Shown: positions 7,254 to 20,531, numbered from the stretch's first letter. The stretch is 64,000 nucleotides of DNA from JAWVFM01 sp963823245 (GCA_963823245.1 CAWGKQ010000012.1:1-64000); one strand, 5' to 3'. Numbers and translations are program-made. The notes: generated by a model from the letters alone, not told the origin.

Positions 7254-7389
7254 GCGAAAGCCGAAACGCCGACGTGTCGGATCGCACCTCTTAGCGAGGA
7301 AGGGGGGCCGAACGTAGTCACGACCGGACCGCGCTCGATCTCGGACGTGATCGACGCCTTCGATGAGCCGGGCGCCGATGGAACAGCGC

Positions 7390-7471
7390 TCAACCGCCAC
7401 CGGGTCGACGGATGGCGCTCGTCCACGATCTCGACCGCAACCTCCTCGAGCTGATCGGACCCGTCGAATGA
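7390..7471 (+). pseudogene. C-terminal remnant of a glyoxalase/VOC-fold protein
   Basis: In one plus-strand frame the sequence reads ALVHDLDRNLLELIGPVE followed by a TGA at 7469-7471. That matches the C-terminal HDPDGNLLEL signature of vicinal-oxygen-chelate (glyoxalase/bleomycin resistance) proteins. No open frame continues far upstream and no start can be assigned, so this is a decayed 3' end of a lost gene. Confidence 0.5.
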
Positions 7472-7497
7472 AGCTTCAGGGGCGGCAACGCGCCGAT

Positions 7498-8334
7498 TCA
7501 CCACCAGGTGCTCTCGCGGGCCTTCTCCGTTCCCCCGGTTAGGTCGAGCGCGTCGAGCGTGGCCATCTCGGAATCCGTGAGCTCGAAGTCGAAGATGCGG
7601 CCATTCGCCTCGATCCGCTCGCGGTTGGTCGACTTCGGAATCACAGGGATCTGTCGCTGCACACACCAGCGCAACAGCACCTGCGCCGGGCTTCGGTCGT
7701 GGTTACTCGCAACTTCCCCCACCGTCTCGTCGGCGAGATGTCGGCCGGTTCCGAGCGGGCTGTAGGCCTCGAGTACGACGCGCCGCTCGTCACAGTCACG
7801 AAGGAGGGCCCGCCGGTACTCAAACGGACTGAACTGGACTTGATTGATGACCGGCGGCGAGTTCGTCACCACGCCCGAGATCTCTTCGAGTTCGGCGACG
7901 CTGAAGTTCGAGACCCCGACCGACCGTGCGTGACCCCGATCGCGCGCCTTCTCCATCCCCGGCCATGCCCACGTCGGCCCGCCCTCGGGCCAGTGCACGA
8001 TGTAGAGGTCTACGGAGTCGACGCCGAGAAGGCGAAGGCTGTCCTCAAGCTCGGCTGCAGGGTCGCTCTGACGCGGGAAGAACTTCGTCGTGATGAAGAC
8101 CTCCTCGCGCGCGACCCCGCTCTCACGCAGCGCTCGGCCAACGCTCTCCTCGTTGCCGTACCCCTGAGCTGTGTCGATGTGGCGGTAGCCGAGCTCGAGC
8201 GCCCAGCGGACGGCATTGATGCACTCGGGCCCGTTCGGAACCTGCCATACGCCGAGTCCGAGCATCGGAAGTTCGTTCCCGTCCGCGAGTCGACGGGACG
8301 GGACCTCGGGCCCTGACGCAGTTGATTCATGCAT
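7498..8334 (-). CDS. Aldo/keto reductase
   Basis: A 278-residue NADPH-dependent oxidoreductase of the AKR superfamily (AKR5-like 2,5-diketo-D-gluconate reductase group by appearance). The catalytic tetrad is complete: Asp54 and Tyr59 (HIDTAQGYG), Lys84 (FITTKFF) and His114 (YIVHWPEGG). The NADP-binding end PVIPKSTNRERI lies near the C-terminus. The start is supported by AAGGAGA eight bases before ATG 8334. It would reduce carbonyl groups of sugars or aldehydes in the cytoplasm; the true substrate cannot be read from sequence. It is transcribed alone. The downstream DNA holds only a VOC-fold remnant on the other strand. Confidence 0.93.
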   Translation of the reverse strand: MHESTASGPEVPSRRLADGNELPMLGLGVWQVPNGPECINAVRWALELGYRHIDTAQGYGNEESVGRALRESGVAREEVFITTKFFPRQSDPAAELEDSLRLLGVDSVDLYIVHWPEGGPTWAWPGMEKARDRGHARSVGVSNFSVAELEEISGVVTNSPPVINQVQFSPFEYRRALLRDCDERRVVLEAYSPLGTGRHLADETVGEVASNHDRSPAQVLLRWCVQRQIPVIPKSTNRERIEANGRIFDFELTDSEMATLDALDLTGGTEKARESTWW

Positions 8335-9319
8335 GAGCGTCGTCTCCTTGCGAGTTGAAGTCTGAGGCTAGGCGTTGCCCCCTTCTTCTCGCTTTAGAGG
8401 TGTGATCCGGCACAGCGAGTCCGCGCGGAATCGCCGCTCGCGCTCGTCGTCCAACGCGGGAGCCGTGCACGGGACGGTGCAGACGCCTGCTCCCACACCG
8501 AAGCGAGCGTAATCGTGTGTCGCTTGACGCCCCATGACGGGTGCGGAGCTGGCAATGGCCGTACGATCGCTTGGACCGCCCACGACGATGAGTGAGCCTG
8601 CGGCCCAACAGAAAGCCCCCAAGCTCCCGTGTCTGCGTGAACCCTCGGCGCCGTTTCACGCGATCGGTAGCGCAGGCGGAGCGCGTCCAGACCTCTCCGC
8701 CTCATACGGCGCAGGAGCCTGAGTCTCATACGGGAGACAGCTCCGGTAGCGAGGCAGGCGGATCAGCGTGGTCGCGCGGCTGCTTCACTTGGCTCGTGCC
8801 GATCGATGTCAAGCAATTCGTGGTTTCGCGTAACGGTCACTGTGGCCGGGCGCTCCTTCTTCGCGCGACGTTCAACAGCGACGGTACGTTGAGGTCAAGC
8901 ACGGATCAACAGGCGGAGCGAGCGCGCAGCCTGAGCCTGGCCGCCCCTAGGCTTTGGCGTCGGCTACCGCCTTGCGCAACTCGGCGCACTTCACGCCGAA
9001 CGCAACGGTCATCTCCCGAAGCTCTGCCTCGATCGCTTCAACCTCAGGAGTCGGAGTCCATTTAGGCTTCGGGTGCAGCGCCTGCCACGCCTCGACCTTC
9101 CTCCAGATCGCGCTCGCAAATCACGTCGTGGTCCGCGCACGCGGCGCATCCGCCGAGCGAGGATCGAGCTGGCCACGCTCATCGGGGGATCCTAAGGTCA
9201 GGCGCACAACGCCCTCGCCCTCACGGCCCCTCTGCTTTGCGCCGCAAGCGCGTAGCCTGAACGGCCATGGCTGTCCGACGTTCGAGGCGAGCTGGCCGGC
9301 CGGCGCCGAGGAGGGCGGC
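8335..9319. other. Long intergenic region with one gene remnant
   Basis: No complete gene is supported. On the minus strand, 9117-8947 reads as a 54-codon open segment (IWRKVEAWQALHPKPKW at its start, ending ELRKAVADAKA and a stop) preceded by a stop codon and lacking a start. It looks like the conserved C-terminus of an unidentified protein. The rest (8335-8946) shows short frames only. The plus strand just before 9320 carries GAGGAGGGCGGC, the ribosome binding site of the next operon. Confidence 0.45.
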
Positions 9320-10953
9320 ATGACCGAGCCGCCGCGTGACGTCACGCAGCTGCCGGATCTTCTGCACCGACACCCCCGCGCCGGACCGGTCAGGGAGCGT
9401 CGCCCCGTCTACGTCGATCTGCTCCCGCCGTGCAACGCCGGGTGCCCGGCCGGGGAGAACATCCAGGCCTGGCTGGCACACGCGACCGCCGGTCGCCACG
9501 AGCGGGCGTGGCGCGAGCTGGTCGCTGACAATCCGCTGCCGGCGATCCACGGGAGGGTCTGCTACCACCCGTGCGAGAGCGTTTGCAACCGTGCGAATCT
9601 CGACAGCGCGGTCTCGATCCATTCGGTCGAGCGGTTTCTCGGCGACCTCGCGGCGGAGCGAGGGTGGACGTTCGACCCGCCGCCGGCCCGGAGCGGCAAG
9701 CGGGTGCTGGTCATCGGCGCCGGCCCGAGCGGGCTGTCGGCGGCATACCACCTGACCCGGCTCGGACACGAGGTCGAGATCAGGGACGCCGGCGACGAGC
9801 CCGGCGGAATGATGCGCTATGGCATTCCGGCCTACCGGATGCCGCGCGAGGTCCTGGGCGACGAGCTCGATCGGATCGCGGCACTGGGCGTGCGGGTCAC
9901 CTGCGGGCACCGGGTCGAGGACCTCGCCGCCGAGAGGAGGGAGGGCGGCTTCGACGCGGCCTTCGTCGCCGTCGGCGCCCATCTGTCGAAGCGCGTGGAC
10001 ATCCCCGCCCGGGACGCGGGGCCGATCGTCGACGCGCTCTCGTTCCTGCGCAGCGTCGCCTCCGGCGATCGGCCGGTGATCGGGCGCCGGGTCGCCGTCT
10101 ACGGCGGCGGCAACACGGCGATGGACGCCGCCCGGGTCGCCCGTCGGCTGGGTGCGGACGAGGCGCTCATCGTCTACCGCCGCACGCGGGAGCAGATGCC
10201 GGCCCATGCCGAGGAGGCGGAGGAGGCCGAGCAGGAGGGCGTGCGGATCAACTGGCTGCGGACGATCTCCGCCTTCGACGGCCCGGAGCTGAAGGTCGAG
10301 CTGATGGAGCTGGACGAGTCGGGATACCCGCAGCCGACCGGGCGGTTCGAGACCCTCGCCGCCGACACCGTGATCCTGGCGCTCGGCCAGGAGACCGACA
10401 CCGCATTCCTGCGCGCCGTGCCCGGCGTCGAGTTCGAGCCGGATGGAACCGTGCGGGTGTCGAAGTCGCTGATGACCGGATGCCCGGGCGTCTTCGCCGG
10501 CGGCGACATGGTGCCGAGCGAGAGAACCGTGACCGTCGCCGTGGGGCACGGCAAGAAGGCCGCGCGCCACATCGACGCCTGGCTGCGGGGCACCGAGGTG
10601 GCGAGCCGGCCAAAGCACGATACGGCGACGTTCGAGAAGCTGAACCTTTGGTATTTCGGCGATGCCGCCCGCCGCCAGCAGCCCGAGCTCTCGCCTGACG
10701 AGCGGGTCGAGGGATTCGGCGAGGTGGTCGCCGGCCTCTCGGCCGAGGAGGCGACCTTCGAGGCGGGGCGGTGTCTTTCCTGCGGCAACTGCTGCGAGTG
10801 CGACGGCTGCCTGGGCGCTTGCCCCGAGGACGCGGTGATCAAGCTCGGCGTCGGACACGGCTACCGGTTCGATTACGACCGGTGCACCGGCTGTGGGGTG
10901 TGCTTCGAGCAGTGCCCGGTGCACTCAATCGAGATGCTCCCGGAGGCCGGGTG

Positions 10954-10954
<1 letters not shown>
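9320..10954 (+). CDS. GltD-like NAD(P)H/FAD oxidoreductase with C-terminal 2x[4Fe-4S] domain
   Basis: A 544-residue flavoprotein resembling the small subunit of glutamate synthase and NfnB-like transhydrogenases. An N-terminal Cys-rich [4Fe-4S] region (CNAGCPAG and VCYHPCESVCNR) is followed by an FAD Rossmann motif (VLVIGAGPSGLSAAYHL, about 131-147), an NADPH Rossmann motif (VYGGGNTAMDAARVARR, about 260-276) and a C-terminal 8Fe ferredoxin domain (CLSCGNC, CDGCLGACP and CTGCGVCFEQCP, about 484-534). The ATG at 9320 follows GAGGAGGG. The next gene, NifJ, overlaps it by one base. The likely role is electron transfer between ferredoxin reduced by NifJ and NAD(P)H, not glutamate synthesis, since no large GltB subunit is encoded here. 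Confidence 0.9.
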
Positions 10955-14522
<3,568 letters not shown>

Positions 14523-14523
<1 letters not shown>

Positions 14524-15533
14524 TGGAGCTCGCAACCTCCTACATGGGACTAGCCCTGCGCAACCCGCTGGTCGCCTCGGCATCGCCCCTGTCCCACACC
14601 CTCGACGGCGTCCGGCGCCTGGCCGATTCGGGCGTCGGCGCGGTGGTGCTCTACTCGCTGTTCGAGGAACAGCTGCGCCGGGAGGCGGCGGAGAATGCGC
14701 GGCTCGCCAACGCCGGCACCGAGAGCTTTGGCGAGTCGCTGTCCTACTTCCCCTCCGTCGCGCACGAGGAGACCGGGCCGCGGCACTATCTGAGCCTCTT
14801 GGAGCGCGCCTCCGCCGCTGTCGATGTCCCCGTGATCGGCAGCCTCAACGGCATCACGCCCGGCGGCTGGGGCGGCTACGCCCGGGCGATACAGGACGCC
14901 GGCGCCGCCGCGATCGAGCTCAACATCTACTACCTGCCGGGCGACGTGCACATCTCCGGCCGCGTTGTCGAGCAGCGGCACGTCGACGTCCTGGCACGGG
15001 TCAAGGAGGCGGTGACCGTGCCGGTGGCGGTGAAGCTGAGCCCGCACTTCAGCTCGACCGGCGAGATCGCCCTGCGACTGGACGAGGCCGGTGCGGATGC
15101 GCTGGTGCTTTTCAACCGGTTCCTGCAGCCCGATATCGACCCCGACGCGCTCGCGGTGGTGTCCGGGGTCGGCCTCTCCCACCCTACGGAGGCCCGGTTG
15201 CCGCGGACGTGGATAGCGCTCCTTCGCGGACGGGTGCGCGCGGCGCTGGCGGCAACCACCGGCGTCGATGGCCCGGCCGACGTGGTCAAGTACCTCCTCG
15301 CCGGCGCCGACGTCGTGATGACCGCGTCGGCGCTGCTGCGACACGGTCCACAGCATGCAGCCGTCCTCCTCGACGGCCTGTCCGATTGGATGGCGCGAAA
15401 GGGATTCACTGGCGTCGACGAGCTGCGCGGGCTGCTCTCGGTGCCGCCCGGCACCGACGAGGCCGCGCACGAGCGTGCCGGATACGTCAGCGCGATGCAG
15501 GAGGCCAACAGCGGTTCGTACGGCCCCTGGTGA
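14523..15533 (+). CDS. Dihydroorotate dehydrogenase-like FMN protein
   Basis: A 336-residue TIM-barrel protein related to class 1 dihydroorotate dehydrogenases. Segments such as MELATSYMGLALRNPLVASA, VPVAVKLSPHFSS and DVVKYLLAGADVVMTASALL are typical of this group (the latter for FMN phosphate binding). Such DHOD-like proteins often sit beside pyruvate:ferredoxin oxidoreductase genes and need not act in pyrimidine synthesis. The ATG overlaps the nifJ stop (TGATG), so it is the last gene of the overlapping operon, probably an FMN-dependent partner of the ferredoxin or NAD(P)H electron system. The substrate is not assigned. Confidence 0.9.
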
Positions 15534-15710
15534 GCCGCGACGGCTCCCGTCCGCCGGCCGCGGGCATCGCCGAGAGACCAGTGAGCGAGTTGGAAGGGAG
15601 TTTGAAGCGATGTTGCCAAATTGAGGGGCCGTATCTCCTATCCCCCCAAACGTTCACGACGTATGGCCGCCACGCGGACGGCAAGCTACTCCGCTGCCTG
15701 GCGTGCGCGC

Positions 15711-15764
15711 CAGTTGCGCGACAGTCGGCGCCCGCATCAGGCGGTCCTGAGTGGTCTCAGGCGG
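15711..15764. repeat. 54-bp diverged direct repeat, copy 1
   Basis: It begins CAGTTGCGCGACAGTC and ends GTCTCAGGCGG, and matches 28340-28393 at 46 of 54 positions by eye. Inside it, CCTGAG-TGGT-CTCAGG (15746-15761) is a perfect small hairpin. The flanking stretch 15534-15844 has no supported gene. Confidence 0.5.
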
Positions 15765-15844
15765 TCGCTCGGCTCAATCGGGAACAGGCTCTCGTGGGCC
15801 TGAGAAAGGGCTTAGACAAGCCACAAACCGCTTGGTTGAGCCAG

Positions 15845-15885
15845 CGCGCCCGACAGGATTCGAACCTGTGACCTTCGGTTTCGTA
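15845..15885 (-). tRNA. 3' fragment of tRNA-Arg(ACG), copy 1
   Basis: Forty-one bases identical to the 3' part of the intact tRNA-Arg at 60936-60976, in the same orientation: discriminator, acceptor strand, T arm, variable loop and the 3' side of the anticodon arm, ending next to the anticodon. The 5' half is absent. It is best read as a relic attachment site; another copy is at 51505-51551. Confidence 0.75.
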
Positions 15886-16121
15886 CACCACGGCGCGAGC
15901 TAGCTCAGCGACTGAGGCACCAAACCCGGAGGATTCCTTTGATGAGGCTCATCTCGGGTGACGGGAGGTTGATCCCACCTCGAAACGCCGCGAGCTACTC
16001 CGTAAGGCATCATCTGCCTTGGCTTGTGCGCTTAGGGCGAGCGTTTGACCTTCCCACGGAGGGAGGAGGCCACTGGCCCAGTCCGCGGCCCTCAACGGCT
16101 CGACGAAAGGAGTCACTAGAC

Positions 16122-16508
16122 ATGAGCGATGTCTTAGAGCAGGCGCGAAAGTCGATCGAGAAGCGCCTCCACGAACTGGAAAGCGAAGCGGCTCGACTAC
16201 GAAAGGCCCTCGCTGGAATCGCCGGGAGCTCTCGAGACGGCTCGAGCCCCAGTCGCAGCTCTGGCTCAAGCTCATCTCGCAGGCGACGCGGGACGAGGGC
16301 TCAGCGGGCTCCCCGCGGGCAGCGTGAAGCTCAGTTCCTCAGCTACCTCGAGAAGCATCCGGGCGCCAAGGCCTCCGAGGCCGCGAAGTCGATGGGCGTC
16401 GCCCCCAACCAGGTCTACGGACTCGCCGGACGTTTGCATAAGGCGGGCAAGATCAGCAAGCGTCGCGGGGGTGGCTATGCGGTGCGGGCTTCGGCGACAA
16501 AGAGCTGA
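16122..16508 (+). CDS. Small coiled-coil plus winged-helix DNA-binding-like protein
   Basis: A 128-residue protein. Residues 1-35 (MSDVLEQARKSIEKRLHELE onward) form a charged coiled coil. A Ser/Arg-rich linker follows, and the last 60 residues (QFLSYLEKHPGAKASEAAKS then APNQVYGLAGRLHKAGKISK) look like a winged helix-turn-helix of the kind used by small transcription regulators. The start at 16122 is backed by AAAGGAG. It stands alone. It probably binds DNA as a coiled-coil dimer; the target genes are unknown. Confidence 0.72.
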   Translation: MSDVLEQARKSIEKRLHELESEAARLRKALAGIAGSSRDGSSPSRSSGSSSSRRRRGTRAQRAPRGQREAQFLSYLEKHPGAKASEAAKSMGVAPNQVYGLAGRLHKAGKISKRRGGGYAVRASATKS

Positions 16509-16816
16509 GCCGGTCACGTCGGTAGTAGTGGTGTAACGAGCCCGAGGTAGCGCGGGCATGAGCGTGGCGATGTCTCCCTCGCCCGCTTGTTATCCGGAGC
16601 GAGAACGATGGGGCCCGGGCGCAGGCGCCTCCTTTCACGCGAAGGGAGAAGCGCCGAAGACCGAACGCGAGAGTGCTCCTTTCATGGGGAGCAGAAGCGC
16701 AGCCGGGTCGGCTTGGTAAGTGTTGTTCTCCGCGGGGGGCGTCCGCCGGTGTCGGCGACCTGCGTCCAGTTCTCGCCGTCCTATGCGCCACAACCGATGC
16801 CCGCCCGCCGAGGCGA
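16509..16816. other. Intergenic region with a palindrome of the dispersed family
   Basis: No gene is supported. At about 16625-16653 an imperfect hairpin (GCGCCTCCTTT ... AAGGGAGAAGCGC) resembles the hairpins at 17849-17868 and 19360-19387. Confidence 0.4.
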
Positions 16817-17641
16817 TCAGGACCGCAGGAAGGCCAGCAGGTCAGCGTTGATCGTTTCGGCCTCGGTGGTCGGCATGCCGTGCGGGAATCCCTTGTACGT
16901 CTTCAGCGTCCCGTTCTGCACGAGCTGCGCGGACAGCGGTCCGGAGTCGGCGTAGGGAACGATCTGGTCGTCGTCGCCGTGCATCACCAGGACCGGCACC
17001 GCGATCTTCTTGAGGTCCTCGGTGAAATCGGTCTGGGAGAAGGCGACGATGCCGTCATAGTGCGCCTTCGCCCCGCCCATCATCCCCTGGCGCCACCAGT
17101 TCTCGATGATCGCTTCCGAGGATTCCACGCCTGGCCGGTTAAAGCCATAGAAGGGGCCCGACGGCAGGGCCCGGTAGAACTCGGACCGGTTGGCGGCCAA
17201 CTGGGCCTGGAGGTCGTCGAACACGCTCTTCGGCAGGCCGCCAGGGTTGGCGCCGGTCTGCACCATGAGCGGCGGCACCGCGCTGATCAACACCGCTTTC
17301 GCCACGCGGCTCTCACCGTGTCGGGCGATGTAGTGCACGACTTCGCCGCCGCCGGTCGAGTGCCCAACGTGGACGGCGTCCTGGAGATCGAGATGGCCAG
17401 TCAGCGCAGCTAGGTCGTCGGCGTAGTGGTCCATGTCATGACCGTCGCTGGTCTGCGTGGAACGTCCGTGCCCGCGCCGGTCATGGGCGATGACGCGATA
17501 GCCCTGCTGTAGGAAGAACAGCATTTGGGTGTCCCAGTCGTCGGCCGAAAGCGGCCAGCCATGGCTGAAAACGACCGGTTGGCCCGAGCCCCAGTCCTTG
17601 TAGAAGATCTCGGTGCCGTCATTCGTGGTGATCGTGCCCAT
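16817..17641 (-). CDS. Alpha/beta hydrolase, non-heme chloroperoxidase-like
   Basis: A 274-residue alpha/beta hydrolase of the cofactor-free haloperoxidase/esterase group. Visible features are the oxyanion-side FSHGWPLSADDWD (about 25-37), GYRVIAHDRRGHGRS (about 47-61), nucleophile Ser95 in VGHSTGGGE, the acid in VMHGDDDQIVPY and the histidine in KGFPHGMP. The start at 17641 was chosen because GAGGAGAAGG lies eight bases upstream and the family begins close to MGTITTNDGTEIFYKDWG. It is a soluble single gene with no partner nearby. Hydrolysis of small esters or perhydrolase activity is likely; halogenation in vitro is a side reaction of this family. Confidence 0.92.
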   Translation of the reverse strand: MGTITTNDGTEIFYKDWGSGQPVVFSHGWPLSADDWDTQMLFFLQQGYRVIAHDRRGHGRSTQTSDGHDMDHYADDLAALTGHLDLQDAVHVGHSTGGGEVVHYIARHGESRVAKAVLISAVPPLMVQTGANPGGLPKSVFDDLQAQLAANRSEFYRALPSGPFYGFNRPGVESSEAIIENWWRQGMMGGAKAHYDGIVAFSQTDFTEDLKKIAVPVLVMHGDDDQIVPYADSGPLSAQLVQNGTLKTYKGFPHGMPTTEAETINADLLAFLRS

Positions 17642-17991
17642 CAGCCTTCTCCTCGTGCTTGTCGTCGGCAGCCCGCGCACACCTTTGCATGACCAGGCGC
17701 GCGGGCAACGTCTGCCGTCCGGCTCGACCTACGCGCATCGGCCGTCACCGCCTGGAGTGGACGAAGAGCAGTCGTCTGGAAGAGATGGCGGCCCTCACGC
17801 CCGCTTCTCGTCCAGAGCGAGCGTCTGGCAGCCGATAGGCCCTGACGCCTCCTTTTCGCGCAAAGGAGTAGCAGCGTGGGCGGCCTTGCGTCGCCGCTCA
17901 TCGTCGCGTCAAGTGAAGGCGATGCACCCGGGTCACGTGCGACCTATTCGCCCGGCGGGCAGGCAGCGGTCGAACTCCGTAGGCTCGGCCT
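17642..17991. repeat. Dispersed palindromes, copy 2, in an intergenic region
   Basis: The arms TGGACGA (17758-17764) and TCGTCCA (17808-17814) with the adjoining GCTTCTCGTCC and AGCGAGCGTCTG repeat the element at 68-144. A second hairpin CTCCTTT-TCGCGC-AAAGGAG spans 17849-17868. No gene is seen in this interval. Confidence 0.45.
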
Positions 17992-18399
17992 ATGGACTTG
18001 GAGGCGGCGCGCGAGTTCATGCGCGAGCACCATCGTGCCGTGCTCGCCACCCGGCGCTCCGGCGCGGTCCAGCAGAGTCCCGTTCTGGTGAACGTGGACG
18101 GCGAGGGACGCGCGATCATCTCCAGTCGCGAGACCGCCTACAAGGTCATCAACCTGCGTCGGGACCCCTGGGCGCAACTCTGCGTCTTCACCGAGCGCTT
18201 CTTCGGCCGCTGGATCTACGCGGAAGGCGAGGCAACGGTTCTGTCCCTTCCCGGGGCAATGGACCCGCTCATCGACTATTACGAGCGCTTTCCCGATGAG
18301 AACCCTGATTGGGACGAGTATCGCCAGCGAATGCGCAGCGAGAAGCGGGTACTGATCCGGATAGATCTCAAGCGGGCGGGTCCCGATCGACAGGGTTGA
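17992..18399 (+). CDS. PPOX-class F420-dependent oxidoreductase
   Basis: A 135-residue flavin/deazaflavin reductase of the split beta-barrel (pyridoxamine 5'-phosphate oxidase-like) fold. The N-terminal part AVLATRRSGAVQQSPVLVNV and the middle ISSRETAYKVINLRRDPWA followed by an aromatic CVFTERFFGRWIYAEGEA are typical of actinobacterial F420H2-binding members (FDOR-B type). Length matches the family. Such enzymes reduce biliverdin, quinones or xenobiotics with F420H2; the substrate cannot be named. The start at 17992 gives the usual family N-terminus, though no strong ribosome binding site is visible. A single gene with hairpin repeats upstream. Confidence 0.88.
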   Translation: MDLEAAREFMREHHRAVLATRRSGAVQQSPVLVNVDGEGRAIISSRETAYKVINLRRDPWAQLCVFTERFFGRWIYAEGEATVLSLPGAMDPLIDYYERFPDENPDWDEYRQRMRSEKRVLIRIDLKRAGPDRQG

Positions 18400-18661
18400 C
18401 GACGACGTTTGCGCCCGCCGTCAACCGGGGCGATTTGCCGCCTCTGGTCCTCGCGCATTGGAGCAGCGGGTGCGCGGGAGCCACAGAACCGCTCCTCCGC
18501 ATGGAAAGCAGCACCTTGCTCGAGATGCTACGTGGACGAGGTCTCAGGAGAACCTCGTCGACATCCACTTGGTCGTGTCCGCCCCCGGCCGCGCGCTCAG
18601 CTCGGAGGCCCGCCGCTGAGCGTCGCAGACCGGAGTGGGGATTCAAGCGGCGAAGGTCGCC

Positions 18662-19210
18662 CTAGTAGCCGCCGCCAGATGATCCGGTGCTGGTGGTGGC
18701 GCTGGGGCTCGCCGCCCCACCGGGAGCCGTCGCCGCGGTCCAGGTGAACTTGGTGCCGCCGAAGCTATCCGTCACTCCGTTGCCCGTCGCCTGGCCGGGG
18801 CTGTCTTGCACGAATGTATACAGGGGCTTGCCGCCGAATGTGACCTGGCTGGTTCCGCCTGAGCCCTTGACCACGCCGAGCTTTGCCTGCACGGATGCGT
18901 TGTCGGACGTCGGCTGCCCGCCGGAGGGGGCGGCCAGCGGAAGCCAGATGCTGGTGCACGAGCCGGTGCACGCGATCTTGGAGCCGCTGTCCTGGTTGTT
19001 GGTGTAGAGAACGTCGCCCTTCGCGTCGACGAGCACGCTGCCAACGCCGCTGATCGACTTCGTCGAGACCGTGCTGGCGACACCTCCCGTCGAAGTGGCC
19101 GCGGAGCCGGTGCTGCTCGAGGAGCTGCTGTTGCCGCCGCACCCAGCGAGGCCGATCGCGAGCACAGGGACGCTGAGAAGCATGAGTATGCGGCCACGTC
19201 GGAGGTGCAT
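18662..19210 (-). CDS. Secreted lipoprotein with COG4315-type repeats
   Basis: A 182-residue lipoprotein. The signal peptide (MHLRRGRILMLLSVPVLAIG) ends in lipobox LAGC, with Cys24 as the lipidated residue, followed by a Ser/Thr-rich linker. The body has two copies of the short repeat pattern found in PF03640-type lipoproteins (GSVLVDAKGDVLYTNNQD with CTGSCTSIWLPL, and VTFGGKPLYTFVQDSPGQ). The C-terminus is again low-complexity Ser/Gly. AAAGGAAAG precedes ATG 19210. It is anchored outside the cytoplasmic membrane; the function of this family is not established. Confidence 0.88.
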   Translation of the reverse strand: MHLRRGRILMLLSVPVLAIGLAGCGGNSSSSSSTGSAATSTGGVASTVSTKSISGVGSVLVDAKGDVLYTNNQDSGSKIACTGSCTSIWLPLAAPSGGQPTSDNASVQAKLGVVKGSGGTSQVTFGGKPLYTFVQDSPGQATGNGVTDSFGGTKFTWTAATAPGGAASPSATTSTGSSGGGY

Positions 19211-19359
19211 CACTTTCCTTTCGATTGCCCTGTCCCCAATTTCTTTTTCCGACACTACTACGGGCCTGGCTTAGCACGGACATTGCCCGGGTCGCGGCGT
19301 ACGGGGCTAGGAGGTAGCGCTTTGGACGAGGAGCGGAAGCGATGGCGCCTGCGGAGCCG

Positions 19360-19387
19360 ACGCCTCCTTTCGCGTGGAAGGAGGCGT
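19360..19387. repeat. Perfect 10-bp palindrome of the dispersed family
   Basis: ACGCCTCCTT (19360-19369) pairs with AAGGAGGCGT (19378-19387) around an eight-base loop. The preceding TTTGGACGAGGAGCG (19321-19335) matches the left arm of the copy at 68-76. It could act as a terminator for the lipoprotein or cupin region, but the recurrence suggests a repeat family. Confidence 0.5.
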
Positions 19388-19429
19388 ATCGGGGATCACA
19401 GGGCGTTACCGGCTCCACGCCCGTCGTCG

Positions 19430-19536
19430 AGACGTGGTGGCAGTTGATCCGATGGAGCGACGGAAAGTGCATCTGGTGGCGTAACTTCGCGACCGAAGCC
19501 GAAGCCCGCGGAGCCATTAGGCTCCAGGCACGATGA
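19430..19536 (+). pseudogene. Possible C-terminal remnant of a SnoaL-like protein
   Basis: The frame ending at 19536 reads WWQLIRWSDGKCIWW and RNFATEAEARGAIRL, similar to the last strand and tail of the SnoaL-like proteins at 27-30 kb (DGK... EALEAAGL). There is no matching N-terminal part. Its stop overlaps the cupin start codon (ATGA). Confidence 0.4.
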
Positions 19537-19982
19537 CTTCCGCATCGACGGAGACGATTCAGGTGGGCGCCCTTAGCGTGCGATTTCTGGTCGAGGCCGC
19601 CGACTCGAATGGAAGCGCGAGCGTCTTCGAGTGCTTCGTCCCAGCTGACAGCAAGATGCCGGTCCCGCACAGCCACGACGCCTTCGAGGAGACGATCTAC
19701 GGGCTCGAGGGCGTCACGACTTGGACCGTTGACGGTCGGACGCTCGAGATTCGACCCGGCGAGGCCGTCTGCATCGCTCGCGGCGCGGTCCACGGCTTCG
19801 ACAACCACGGGAGCGAAGACGCCAAGTTCCTGGCGTTATCGACCCCCGGCCTCATGACTCCGGACTACTTCCGCGAGATCCACGAGGTGCTGGCGTCGGG
19901 CCGCGAGGGCCCGCCGGACCCAGCGAGGGTGGCGGAGGTCATGCGCCGGCATGGCCTAACGCCGGCGCCACCCGCCAGCTAA
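19533..19982 (+). CDS. Cupin-domain protein
   Basis: A 149-residue single-cupin protein. Motif 1 is PHSHDAFEETIYGLEG (His, His and Glu metal ligands), and motif 2 is PGEAVCIARGAVHGFDN with the fourth ligand His. The C-terminal LMTPDYFREIHEVL segment is common to actinobacterial cupin proteins near quercetinase/oxalate-type families. It probably binds a divalent metal in the cytoplasm and acts as a small dioxygenase, isomerase or sensor; the substrate is unknown. Confidence 0.88.
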   Translation: MTSASTETIQVGALSVRFLVEAADSNGSASVFECFVPADSKMPVPHSHDAFEETIYGLEGVTTWTVDGRTLEIRPGEAVCIARGAVHGFDNHGSEDAKFLALSTPGLMTPDYFREIHEVLASGREGPPDPARVAEVMRRHGLTPAPPAS

Positions 19983-20531
19983 CACGGCCCGCCATCCGAC
20001 CCCGGAGGCTTGCGTTTCACGGGCCAGAGTGCCCCGGGCCTTTTGAGCCGCCCGCGTCTTCTTCGCCCGAGGGCAGAGGTGCCACGGCGGCGTTCCAGCT
20101 TGGTCAACCGCAGGCTTCACAACGCGCTCCGACTGCCGCCGGTGGAGGTGCGTATCCGCCGTGTACGCCGCCTTCCGCTTTCACGCGAGGATGTCGCATA
20201 AACCCAAACCGGGCCGGACGGAGCCGATCTGCGCCCGGGTTAACAATCCGGGCAACCTCGGCCTCGTCTAGCACGCACTTGTCCTGCGGATCGCCTATCC
20301 CGCGGCTCCAGTCGCTATCTGAGCCTCGTTAGGGGTGCTTGTCGCCGGGAGCCTTTGCGCGACATCCTCCATATGCGACGTAACCCTCGCGTGACGCCCG
20401 CAGGCCAGGTTCGGTGGCCGGGGTTTTGATGCCCGCTCCGGCTCGAGCGAGGTTCTAGGGATCGGCTTCTTTGCCCAGAGCGCGTACTCAAGCCCGCCCG
20501 TCGACTGCCCTGATGTTCAAAGTCGAGCAGC
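19983..20531. other. Intergenic region, no gene recognised
   Basis: About 550 bases without a supported gene. A short hairpin, GCCCGG (20233-20238) with CCGGGC (20248-20253), is the only structure noted. Confidence 0.4.

Noticed and set aside
8368..8622. Small minus-strand frame with MGRQATHDYARFGVGAGVCT
   Set aside because: Possibly a small gene, but no ribosome binding site or family resemblance; left as part of the intergenic region.
9221..10924. Minus-strand 567-codon frame opposite the GltD-like gene
   Set aside because: Its composition (Arg/Ala/Gly/His-rich, no motif) is that of a shadow. The plus strand has clear FAD, NADPH and Fe-S motifs.
15860..15960. Complete tRNA at 15.85-15.93 kb (GCGAGCTAGCTCAGCGACTGAG looks like a D arm)
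   Set aside because: The 3' tRNA-Arg half is on the minus strand and the D-arm-like piece on the plus strand; they cannot form one cloverleaf.
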